Assembly (NCBI GenBank): GCA_036785325.1
Contig: JAXIVH010000493.1
Coordinates: 1-64,000 of the forward strand
DNA: 64,000 nt
Reading direction: 5' to 3'
Source of the DNA: Urophycis tenuis
Lineage: Eukaryota > Chordata > Actinopteri > Gadiformes > Phycidae
Program-made: the position numbers and the translations under genes
Part shown: positions 10,470 through 20,508 of the stretch, in pieces
Layout of the letters: every line of letters begins with the position of its first letter
Numbering within the stretch: position 1 is the first letter of the stretch
The notes under the pieces: generated by a model
Seen by the model: the letters and a program-made list of their open reading frames with translations, nothing else
The model's database searches: none
Told to the model about the DNA's origin: nothing

Positions 10470-13347
10470 TCAGTGATGACTGACGGTGGAGTTGAGCTTC
10501 GTGTTGGTTTTCGACGCCTTTGAAAGGTCGCGTGCAAAATCCAAGTAGGAGCCGGCGATCGAGTTGAACGTGAAGTCGTGGCCGTCTTGGGCCTTGACGC
10601 CGACGCCGTTCAGCGCGCTCTTCTCGGGAAGCGGCGTGGCGTTCTCCTTGTTCCGCTCCGACGGGTGGGGCGCCTTCCCATTGACGGGCGTGCGCAGGCC
10701 CAGCCCCTTTTTGGCGGCGAGCGGCGCCAGCCGGGGGACCGAGCCGTGGCAGATGGTGCCGCCGGAGCTCACGGTGCTGTTGGGCGTGGAGAGGGTGGAG
10801 GCGCCGTTGAGCTTCCGCACTTTGCCCGGCGTGAGCGTGGTCGCCAGGCGCCTCTTGGACGGCGTCCTCGCCAGCACCCCGAACTTCAGCTCCTCCTCCA
10901 GCTGCTTGGTTTTCTTCATCTGCCTCTCCGCCTTCTCCTTCTCCTTCTCGTCCTGGTGGGCCAACCATTGGCGCCGCACGTACTCCAGGAAGCGCTCGCC
11001 TTCCACCAGGAACTCCCCGCCGCACTCCTGCTCCCAGAGGTCGATCTGGGCCTTCAGGCTCTTCTCCAGCTTGGGCAGGCTCTTCTGCAGGTCGGCGCGC
11101 TGCTTCTGCTCCCGGAGCAGGTTCCCGCCGCGGTTGTGCAGCCTGGCCGGGTCGTTGGCCTTCTGGTCGAGCTCCAGGAACAGCGTCCAGTTCTCCCGCC
11201 AGCGGGCCGCGCCCTCGAACAGCTCGCGGTGCTCCTCGTAGCGCCGCTGCAGCGTGGCCACCTCCGCCTCGTGCCGCCGCAGCAGCTCCTCCGTGAAGGC
11301 GTCGTCAACGAAGCACGCGGCGAACTCCTGCCGCTGCTCGCCGCTGTAGAAGCACTTGTCCCACAGCAGGGCCAGCTCGGCGCGGATGGCCTCCACGAAG
11401 CGCCGGATGCTCTTCATCTTCAGCGCCTCCAGGCGCTCCACCTCGGCGCAGAGCGCCCCCGCGTCCGCCGCCTTGGAGCGGACCATGTGGGTCGACATGG
11501 CCTCCCGCTCCTCCCGGGGAGTCTGGAGGCGGTCCCACAGCTCCTGGATTTTGTGGCGGTACGCCGCGCACCGGCGCTCAATCTCCGCCTTGCAGTCTTC
11601 CAACTAGAAGGCCCGGGGGGTGGGGGGGGGGGGGGGGGTAGTAAAGGAGATACATATTACATTTCAATTCTCAAAGGATTCAAGGATTCAAGGATTCAAA
11701 GGTTTTATTGTCATGTGTGCAGTAAAGAAACGCGTTTCCCTGGACAATGAAATGCTTACTTTGCTGCCCACACTGGATACTATATATAAATAATGTATAA
11801 AATAGAATATAAATAGAAACTGTACAAATAGAAATAAAAATAAGAAAATATACATAAAATAAAAATAAAAATAAAGAAAAATAAGTTGCGTTTACTGTAG
11901 GATAATGTTGCGCTACGAACACTCAAAGCGTCAAAAGGGATCGGTTCTCGTTGATTTTGGTCCCCCGCCCCGTCCACAGTACGTATGTGGATAGTTATGC
12001 ATGTGCACACACACACACATCTATGTAAAGAGAGCAAATCTACTACAAACAAAGTGGTGGCGCGCGATGCGACCACAAGCACCGCCGTACCTGGGCGAGC
12101 AGAAGCTTGAGCGAGGCGATGTTGTCGTTGGAGAGGCAGAAGGTCTCCTGGTCCTCGCACATCACGTCCCTCTCGAAGCTGGTCTCGGGGTGCCTCTCCA
12201 GGTCCTCCATGGAGAGGACGATCTGCTCCTTGATGCTCACAAACTCCGCCTGCCGCCGCCACTTCTCGCTGGTGAGGTTGGCGATGTAGTTGCGGAAGCC
12301 CTCCAGGCGCTCCAAGGACGGCACGCAGTCCCGGTCGATGCAGTAGGGCGTGGAGCACAGGATGTCGCAGAGCTCGCGGTCCTGGTCGACGAGCGCCTGC
12401 AGGTCGTCCATCCTCTGCTTCTTGTGTTTCTTCATCACCTCGAGCCTGGTGCGTCGGTCCTTCTCCAGCTGCAGCATGGTGGTGCCCTCCTCCTCCTGGA
12501 AGGCGGGCATCTGGAGCTCCACGTACAGGTCGTCCAGTTCCTTGCGACACGTCTCCAGGCTGGTCTCCATGCGCTTCTTCATCTCCTCCTCCTCTTCGAT
12601 CATCATGTCCAGCATACCTTTGATGTGTTGCTGGACCACGTTGGTTCTCTGGAGACGCTGGTTTTCTGGGATTCCTACCTCTTCCCATATGTCTCTTAGT
12701 CTGATCAGGGCTTCTTTCAGGCAAGCCACTGACTCGGCTGCGTGGACCTCACTGGAATACAAGAGGCTGGGTTTACAATTTGATCATATTATCGTGTTCA
12801 GCAATCATGGGTGAAATGAGAACAAATCACCTAAAATGTCATATCTCACCCATTTTTAAGAGATTCCCTGAAAAGGTGATTTGTAAATATTTAATATGAT
12901 GAAGCATTGGGTTCAACATTCCTCGAAACCAGTGCAATTTCTGCTGTTACTTTTGCAGGACTACCCAGTGACAGATTTGAGCATTTGTATTTCCTGATGA
13001 TAAAAGTATTGCTTACCGAGTTGTGTATAATTGATTAATTTATCATGTTTTTTTTTACTTGGCATTAAACTACAATCATCGCCCGCTTGTCATGCTGATT
13101 TCATACGGCAGATGCACTACAGAACACTGGCGTCCCGTCATTTCCTGCAAGAGTTTAACGTACATTTCCCCAAATTTATAAAAAATCCTACAGTTAACTA
13201 ATGTTTTTAACTTTAGATCAGTTATACTTATCCAGTGAAACGATATGTCGACCAGCACAATATATTTGGCGACGACAACCGATACGGTTTTGTCCAAAAC
13301 AATGTTATAGTGTTAACACGTATCACTTTTACTAACCTCTTTCGCAT
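10470..13347 (-). CDS. prc1: Protein regulator of cytokinesis 1 (left copy), 3 coding exons
   Basis: Exons on the minus strand: 13337-13347 (11 bases, MRK plus two bases), 12091-12751 and 10470-11603, giving 601 residues (human 620). PRC1/Ase1/MAP65 proteins cross-link antiparallel microtubules in the spindle midzone and recruit KIF4A and PLK1. Residues 1-300 are the coiled-coil dimerisation rod (MRKSEVHAAES, then IPENQRLQRTNVV). A spectrin-like microtubule-binding region contains NRGGNLLREQKQRA and KLEKSLKAQIDLWEQE. The basic tail has the Cdk-site motif RTPSKRR (Thr471) and TPGKVRKLN. The first exon boundary agrees with the human N-terminus MRRSEV. The gene has far fewer coding exons than mammalian PRC1, and exons 2-3 are very GC-rich. 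Intron 2 holds a retroposon absent from the right arm. Large open frames antisense to or shifted from exon 3 are GC shadows. Confidence 0.95.
11674..11886 (-). mobile_element. Left-arm-only retroposon insertion in PRC1 intron 2
   Basis: On the minus strand it ends ATGACAATAAAACC followed by repeats of TTTGAATCC or TTGAATCC, the 3' tail of a truncated non-LTR element. The right arm has continuous sequence at the matching point (near 58160) without it. Confidence 0.75.
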
Positions 13348-13640
13348 TGTCTCAGTGTAGTCCAATCAAAATACGAAACCAATACGACAATACCACTGTT
13401 TTCTAACAAAACATTGACGTTTTGTATTTTAAAATCGCCTCCGTTGGTTCTGGTTCTAGTTCCCGACTCGTCCACAGAAAGACGAATTTGAAAATTGAAT
13501 CAAGACACAAGGGAGGCTCCCATTGGTCAATTAGAATTGCGTCATTGCAACCTAAATGCAATGGGCGGGGCTTGGTCGGTGTTAGTCGCTATGGAAACAG
13601 ACCCGCTGCCCCGATTCTAACTGACGTAGATACATAGCCG
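13348..13640 (-). promoter_or_regulatory. Candidate PRC1 promoter (CCAAT boxes and a CHR-like site)
   Basis: On the minus strand upstream of the PRC1 ATG there are several CCAAT/ATTGG motifs (for example 13370-13385 and 13521-13526). TTTGAA at 13487-13492 resembles the cell-cycle homology region used by DREAM/MuvB at G2/M genes. A GC box, GGGCGGGGC, is at 13563-13571. Known PRC1 regulation is G2/M-specific, so the combination fits, but function is inferred from motifs only. Confidence 0.4.
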
Positions 13641-14320
13641 GAGGACATAATAATAATTATATGGCTATAATTATGAGTTAAAGTTATTTTCAAAGATACG
13701 AACTAATTGACGTCACATACACATTCATTTCATGACAGTGTCTGTGCCTGACGTGTCTGACACAGCGAATGCTAGCCTGATAAAACTAGTCGTTTTTGCC
13801 CTGTATGTACACGTATATGCATAAGTACGTGTTGCGTTTTGTATAATGTGTGCTGCCTTTACAACCAATAAAGTATCAATCTAATCGTATGTATGCGTAT
13901 ATGGTATATCTGTTTGTCTCTGTCACTCACTCCTGAAATGTAACTGAGATTATCTGAGAGGAAAACATACAGAACAACTCACTATAGTTCAAAGGTAGGA
14001 TGTTGACATTGTGAAGCCTATTTCACAATGTTTAAAATGTGATATATATTTTGTTTCGAACATACAGAGCTGAACAGGAGATAGACACAATTTAGCATTA
14101 CTTTTTTTTTGTATGTTTTCAGCCTCATCATGATTAATGCATATTGTATCTTATTATGCCACTATACAACAATACAAACTGAAATGTTTTCATCTTTTGA
14201 AACCAAGCAATTAGAAAACAGGTGCACAAATAAATAAGTACGAAACACAAATGAAATAAAATATGTGTATACAAGTCACAATCTGAAAAAATTGAAAAAT
14301 AAAAAAATAATAATCATACA
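13641..14320. other. PRC1-DNAJB9 divergent interval, nothing recognised
   Basis: AT-rich sequence between the divergent PRC1 and DNAJB9 genes. A possible SINE/LINE tail near 13860 reads CCAATAAAGTATCAATCTAATCG. No gene is seen. Confidence 0.4.
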
Positions 14321-14324
14321 CGCT

Positions 14325-14566
14325 TCCGGATGGCACAACGGATATGACGTAACACCATAACCAGCAACTATATTCCACGTGCAATTCGTGTTGACCAATA
14401 ACATACGTCCAGTTTGGTGGAGGTAAAGAGGTGGACCAATCAGATTGTGAGTCGTGGTGTTTCGGCTCTGGAATGCAGTCCGTCAACATCTGATAACCTC
14501 GCCTGAAAATCAACAAGAGCAGTCGATGGACGTGTCCCGCGGATAGCTGTCATCGGTCGACTCCAG
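14325..14566 (+). promoter_or_regulatory. Candidate DNAJB9 promoter and noncoding first exon
   Basis: Contains TGACGTAA (14345-14352), CCACGTG (14375-14381), CCAAT at 14394, and GGTGGACCAAT at 14430-14440. The last is one base off the ER-stress element ERSE-II (ATTGG-N-CCACG) on the opposite strand. A likely noncoding exon ends CTCCAG|GTAA at 14566, spliced to CCCCACAG|GTCAAAGG just before the ATG exon. Mammalian DNAJB9 is induced by the unfolded protein response through such elements, so the assignment is an inference from motifs and position. Confidence 0.45.
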
Positions 14567-14857
14567 GTAACCAAACCACCACCCATTATCTTCACGAATA
14601 TACATGTTACGTGATGCTATGTATCAGCTACAAAGGTTTTTGTTTTAAAACGTACAACCCGAGTTACATTTGTTTCGTGAAATACTGCTATTGTCAACAC
14701 TTACTCTTAGTAATGTTACGTAGCTACAGCAACGTCACCCTTGTCTTTCCCCCCAGTATATCAGTGTGGCATCCATGTTTGAAGTCCTGTCTCCTTTTCA
14801 GTCTTCATGTCCCATATTCGTTTATCCATGATCGTTGCGGGCATAGTCGTTTGCCCG

Positions 14858-14860
<3 letters not shown>

Positions 14861-14895
<35 letters not shown>
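14861..14895 (+). repeat. Poly-T run
   Basis: About 33 T upstream of the DNAJB9 coding exon acceptor. The mirror poly-A is at 55142-55174. Confidence 0.9.
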
Positions 14896-14900
<5 letters not shown>

Positions 14901-14970
14901 GACGGGACACTAAAAAAGCCACCTGTCACCCGCTGTCCCCACAGGTCAAAGGGTGAAGGGTCCCCCCACC

Positions 14971-16126
14971 ATGGCCACCGCGCAGACAGTGCTGCTGCTT
15001 GCAGTGTGCATCCTCCTCATCACGGAGTTCATCCTCGCCACCCAGGACTTCTACCACATACTCGGGGTGCCCAGAGATGCTTCGGAGCGCCAGATAAAAA
15101 AGGCCTTTCACAAGTTGGCCATGAAGTATCACCCCGACAAGAACAAAAGCCCAGATGCCGAGTCAAAGTTTCGGGAAATTGCCGAGGGTGAGTACAAATG
15201 TGTTGATCGTGTCCTTATTGATTAAATATTAATTAAATTAAATGTGTGTCCATGTCACGTACATTGCTGCATTGAGTAAGTCCTATATAAGAACGGCACT
15301 GTCATGTTTTGCGTTGTCGTCATTAGCAGCGATTGTCTCTTTGACTTGGAAAACTTGACGTGAATATACGACTAAAACTGCGTTAACATTCTATTAAATC
15401 CAATGGGGATGCATCTGCGAAGTACGTTTTTTTTATTTTATTTATAGCCATGAGTTGAGTGTACACCGACGTCCAATCACGCGTGTGTCTCCTTTCACTA
15501 CTCCTCTAGCCTACGAGACGCTATCGGATGACAAGAGAAGGCGGGAGTACGACCAGCTGGGTGGTCAGGGGGGCCCCTTTCCCGGGCAGACAGGCCAGCA
15601 CCACCACCACCACCACCACGGCGGGGCCCGCGGCGGCCCCAGCGGCAACTTCCACCAGTACTTCCAGTCCTTCAACTTTGACGACCTATTCAAAGACTTT
15701 GACCAGTTCGGACAACCGCACCACAATCACAACAACAACCACCACCATCACCGCCACCATCACCACCAGCACCACCACCACTCCGACCCCCATTCCCAAG
15801 CCTACGCCCACGCCCAGGCCCACCAGAAGAGACACTTTGACGCGCACTTCCAGGCTCACCAGGAGGAGGCTGCCAATGCACACGAGAGACAGTTCCAGCA
15901 GGGGGGCTTCGGTAGAGGAGGAGGAGCAGGAGGAGGAGCAGGCGGAGGAGGCGGAGGAGGGGTCTTCGACAACATGTTTGAGGACCTGGAGAAGATGTTC
16001 TCATTCAACGCACACGGTTCCAGGAGCGGGGGCAGGTTCCAGGGGGCCACGGGTAAACAGCACTGCCGGACAGTCACCCAGCGCAGGGGAAACATGGTGT
16101 CCACCTTCACAGACTGCTCCTCCTAG
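14971..16126 (+). CDS. dnajb9: DNAJB9 / ERdj4 ER co-chaperone (left copy)
   Basis: Coding exons 14971-15187 and 15510-16126 give 277 residues. The ATG at 14971 sits in ACCATGG, and its product aligns to the human start MAT. It is an ER-resident J-protein that stimulates the BiP ATPase and aids degradation of misfolded proteins. Residues 5-23 are a hydrophobic signal segment. The J domain (26-90) has ERQIKKAFHKLAMKYHPDK with the HPD triad at 54-56. FDDLFKDF follows, and MFEDLEKMFSF and KHCRTVTQRRGNM near the C-terminus are typical of DNAJB9. The middle is expanded by histidine-rich and Gly-rich stretches, making the protein about 54 residues longer than the 223 of human. Residue 35 is Arg here and Thr in the right copy. 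Poly(A) signal at 17324. Confidence 0.96.
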
Positions 16127-17187
16127 ACACCCCCCCCCCCGACACCCCCATACCTTCCCAAAAATGCATACAATCACAACAAAGGCTCTCAAAGGCCCTT
16201 GCCACGTTCAATATTTTATTTTAGTTTTTTTTTTCTCTTTCTGGTTGAGGAACTTGAAAGATAACAGTTGGGTGGTTTTGAGTTAATTTCCTCAAAGAAC
16301 AAATATTTTCAGTGAGGTGGTAATATTCCATGACTGCATCAAATGCAAAGCGGCTCCATTGTGACGGAAGACAGATACATTTCTTTGGTTTCGTTTACAT
16401 CTGCGCTTTGAGCATTGTGTGCATGTGAAGGTGAACCTTCGCTCTCAGGTTTGACACAATATTTGTTCAGAATTTCTGTTGGAGACGTAGAAAGCTTGAT
16501 CGGGGGCATGGAAGCAATAACCTTCCTGAAGACTGTTTCGTTGGGCAGTCTTTTCCACCTCTGCCCTCTGACAGAGTGATGGGACTAGCAGCAATATCGC
16601 ACCAAAATACTATTTGATCTGTTTTTTGTAAATGTACTATCACAACCTTTTTGTAGAGGATGATATATACAAGCAATTACAGTTGGTGATTTGTTTTGGA
16701 GTTCAATAATGCAATCTAAGATTTTTTTTTTTTTTTCAAGCGTTTTAATTTTTTTTGGATTGTGGTGTAAAAGTGGAATTTTGCAACCCATGAATTGTTA
16801 TGGTTTGTCATGATCAACTGTTACCTCATGTTAGTAATTACTTTTCTTCTGCAGAGCCTGCTCTGCTTTATCACAGTCCGTGCAGGGAACTAACTCCAGG
16901 AATATCCCAATGCTGTGTTTGAACAATGCCTATTATTACTTTGGTAATTTACAAGTACTCTTGATGGTACCAATGCATTTGTAATGGTAATTGGCTACTA
17001 AGACCAGGTTAAAATGTGATGACTGGTCACCAAGGGGTGAACACAATGGTTAGTTACTTTCCTGTACTGACATTATGTGCAATATTTGCTTCCTATGCTC
17101 TTCGTTGCCTCTCCCAGACAGTGCTGCATGAAAGTATCATTGTCGAATGTTTGCACTTTGTGTATGTGTGAGTGTGTGCCTGTGTGC

Positions 17188-17218
<31 letters not shown>

Positions 17219-17250
17219 CATGTATGTGTGTGTGTGTGTGTGTGCATGTA

Positions 17251-17286
<36 letters not shown>

Positions 17287-17345
17287 TGTGTTGCACTATG
17301 TATGTGTGACTGTTTGGCAAATTAATAAAATAAACAGCAAATTGT
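16127..17345 (+). other. DNAJB9 3' UTR
   Basis: Runs from the stop codon to AATAAA at 17324-17329. It includes a poly-C run (16131-16141) and a degenerate (TG)n repeat at 17170-17285, mirrored at 52755-52870. Confidence 0.6.
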
Positions 17346-18659
17346 AAAACCATTTTAAATCAATGGCTGAAAGTGTCAATTTTGAAAATGGTAATACTCA
17401 AGAATTTACGTCTGGTGATTTATTTTTAGTATACATTAACATTGTTATTAGGTTTTGATGTTGATTATTAATATTTCTTCTAAGGGATTAGTCTATTTCC
17501 ACACCTTGTAAAGGAAAAATCTTACTGATTATAATGCAGGAGACAAAAAAATGTTTGAGGTCTTTACATATGAGATGATATGTGATGTAATGTGAAAACA
17601 GAACGATGCCCTTTCCTTCAGTAACAAGATTGTGATTATACAGCGAATAGTAGTGAGTGTAATACAAACTTATAAGTCAACATATGTGGTTTGAGACTCA
17701 CAGCCAATAGGGGGGGCAGTTGCCCAAGTAACATCACATGACACAAAAGACCTAATGAATTACGACCTAGTTTTTCTAGTTTTTCTCAATTGTCTTAGCT
17801 CATTTTTAAACAGTATTAACATTCCCAAAGCTCCAAGCATTCGAGAAGCATTTGTCAAAATATCTTAGGTGGTGGAGCACAACATTTCAAGTCAAAAATC
17901 ACCAAAAGATTTTAACTCCACATTTCTGCACGTTAAAACATATGCCGTCATTGCTGAGACGTTAGCCTTTCATTTGCTGCTGTTAAGAATATTCCAACAT
18001 AAATCAGGGTAGAGAAATGTGGCACAGAGGGAAGAGTGTGCCGACCAACCCCCGTGGCTCAAAGGGTCGCGTCACCACCAGCTCAGGTGGGAAGCGCACC
18101 ATCAGATGCCGATGCCCCGTCCGCGTACTTCCTGACGCATTTGGATATTTATGAGTTCTTATCGGAACAACCAGGGTGTCATTTCGATTTGTTACGCACG
18201 AATAATATAGTGCGCAGCATTTGAACTCATCAGGGTGTTCAGAACTTGGAGCTCATGAATATTCTTATCTTGTCCCAGAACGCCACACCACGTCCCTTTC
18301 CGCTTTTGATTTCAAAGCACGCAGAGAGAGCTTTAGCCACAGTCCATACAGAGATTCAAGGTTTGCCCTACTTAACTGTGTGTAGACCTACTTCACGACA
18401 ATTCTGGCATCTTTAGTCACTCTCTACTGGGAGTCAAATATAATGGCCTAGGAACGTGGAGAGTATGCACGTATGCAATTGTTTTCTTTTTTTTAATTAG
18501 GTTTGCAGATGTTTTTTTCAGATGGATGACATGTAAGATATGATAAGATAAGATAATATTAATGTTATTTATCACCGAGGGGAAATTAGATTGTCGTAGC
18601 AGCAGCTGCAGTACAAATACATTAAAAACAATATACATAGGCTAATTAAAAATAAGCTA
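17346..18659. other. Gene-free interval, nothing recognised
   Basis: AT-rich single-copy-looking DNA present in both arms. It has no credible exon. Sequence at 18040-18230 is GC-richer but shows no protein similarity I recognise. Confidence 0.4.
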
Positions 18660-20080
18660 ATTAAGATGGTGCTCACAACAACAGACTCATAGAACGTGGT
18701 TCAGCATCCGGTTGCAGACGTCGAAGGACCTGAGCCTCCTCAGGACGTAAAGCCGGCTCAGGCCCTTCTTGTAGACTGCATCCGCGTTTGAAGTCCACTC
18801 CAGTTTGTTGTCCGGCACCACCACCCCTAAGGTATTTGTACGATTCCACCATGTCGACCCCACCAATGCAGACTGGAGGGGGCGGAGGCCTGTTCCTCCT
18901 GAAGTCCACCACCATCTCTTTTGTCTTTGCCATGTTCAGCCACGGGTGGTTCTCCCCGCACCAATACAAAAAAAAAAGCCAACCAGGTCCCTGTACTCAT
19001 CCTCCCGCCCACATGCCCCACAATGGCCCTGTCATCAGAGTCGTGTCATCTGCAGTAGTTCTGCAGATGCGACACGACTCTCACTGCGGTACTTAAAAAT
19101 CTGCAGCACAGGTGGTGAAGAGGAATGGAGACGGCACGGTTCCCTGTGGAGCGCCGATGTTGCCGATCAGACGGTCAGACACAAACAGTCAGACACACAC
19201 AGTTCTTTAATCTCACAAGCCGCGGTCTGGCCGTCAGATAGTCATCGACCCATGTGACCAGGGGGGAAATCCACCCGCGTGTTCTCCAATTTTGCCCTCA
19301 GCAGCTTGGGCTGGATGGTAATGAAGGCGCTGGAGAAGTCAAAGAACGATGACAAGGGCCGAGGTGTTGGGTCTGTCCAGGGAGGAGTAGCCCTTCTGCA
19401 GCAGGTAGATGATTGCATCATCAACCCCAATATGGGGCTGATATGCAAATTTAGGGGCAGCCGCGGCCTACTGGTTAGGGCCTCGGACTTGTAACCGGAG
19501 GGTTGCCGGTTCGAACCCCGACCAGTACGAACGGCTGAAGTGCCTGTGAGCAAGGCACCTAACCCCCCCTCACTGCTTCCCGAGCGCCGCTGTTGGCAGC
19601 TCACTGCCTCGGGATTAGTGTGCTTCACCTCACTGTGTGCCTCACCATCACTGTGTGCTGAGTGTATTTCCACTAATTCACAATTGGGTTAAATGCAAAG
19701 ACCAAATTTCCCTCACGGGATCAAAAAGAGTAATTCTTCTTACACACAAGGGGGTCTGAGGTGTGCCAGAACAAGCCTCTCCATGACCTCCATGATGTCA
19801 GAGGTCAGTGCAATCGGCCCGTAGTCATCCAGTGCCACAGAGGATGTTCTCTGTTTGGGCACTGGAACAAAGGCATGGTGTTTTTTTCCAGAGCACTGGC
19901 ACTCTCTGAAGGTGGAGGCTCAGGGTCAAAGAGGTGCTGGGGAACTCCACAGGGCTGGCCGGGCCACAGGCCTTCAGCACGCCAGGGCTGATGTGCTCCG
20001 GGGTCCAGCAGCTTTTCGTGTAACTGTGCGGAGTACCGGGAGCTGCTGCGACACCCGGGCCGCTGGCACGGCGCCATGAC
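18660..20080 (-). mobile_element. Non-LTR reverse-transcriptase relic, SINE-interrupted
   Basis: On the minus strand, pieces of a LINE ORF2 are readable in shifting frames: YGPIALTSDIME, then FDFSSAFITIQPKLLRAKL, then MAKTKEMVVDFRR, then YKKGLSRLYVLRRL. Stops and frameshifts are present. A SINE (19454-19742) in the opposite orientation splits it. The mirror copy is at 49970-51390. Confidence 0.8.
19454..19742 (+). mobile_element. tRNA-derived SINE
   Basis: Same family as 3038-3326, with GGTTCGAACC as B box and the AATTCTTCTT tail. It is inserted within the LINE relic. Confidence 0.85.
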
Positions 20081-20139
20081 ACACTACTAAGTACTACTGC
20101 TATGTTTCTTAATGCCCTCTGGAATTGTATGGGAGCCAC

Positions 20140-20184
20140 GTAGGTGTGTGTGTGTGTGTGTGTGTGTCTGTGTACATACCTTTT

Positions 20185-20254
<70 letters not shown>

Positions 20255-20307
20255 TGTATATATATATTGTATATATATATATACAATGGAATGGTATGGG
20301 AGCCACA

Positions 20308-20345
<38 letters not shown>

Positions 20346-20470
20346 TGTGTACATACCTTTTTGTATATATATCTATATATATATTTTTTTTTTTCTCGTA
20401 TAGATTTATGCAATTTTATGCAATTTCCCTCAGGGATCATTAAAGTACGTCTGTCTGTCTGTCTGTCTGT
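20140..20470. repeat. (TG)n-(TA)n compound microsatellite, duplicated, plus (GTCT)n
   Basis: The block TGTGTACATACCTTTTTGTA plus TA repeat occurs twice in tandem here. The right arm (about 49740-49950) has it once. A CTGT tetranucleotide run is at 20448-20472. Confidence 0.9.
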
Positions 20471-20508
20471 CTAGATCTTGGAATGCATGCTTTACTGTGT
20501 TCACACAG

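Noticed and set aside
10564..11750. Long open frames antisense to PRC1 exon 3 (and 58090-59265 in the mirror)
   Set aside because: They overlap a GC-rich exon of a recognised protein, have low-complexity Leu/Arg/Pro composition and match no family. They are codon-bias shadows.
14953..14970. Upstream in-frame extension of DNAJB9
   Set aside because: It would need a GTG start. The ATG at 14971 has a strong ACCATGG context and aligns to the known N-terminus.
20112..20474. Open frames rich in Tyr-Ile, Val-Cys or His-Thr
   Set aside because: They are translations of TA, TG and CA microsatellites. The same holds for 31437-31843, 33863-34227 and 35747-36136.
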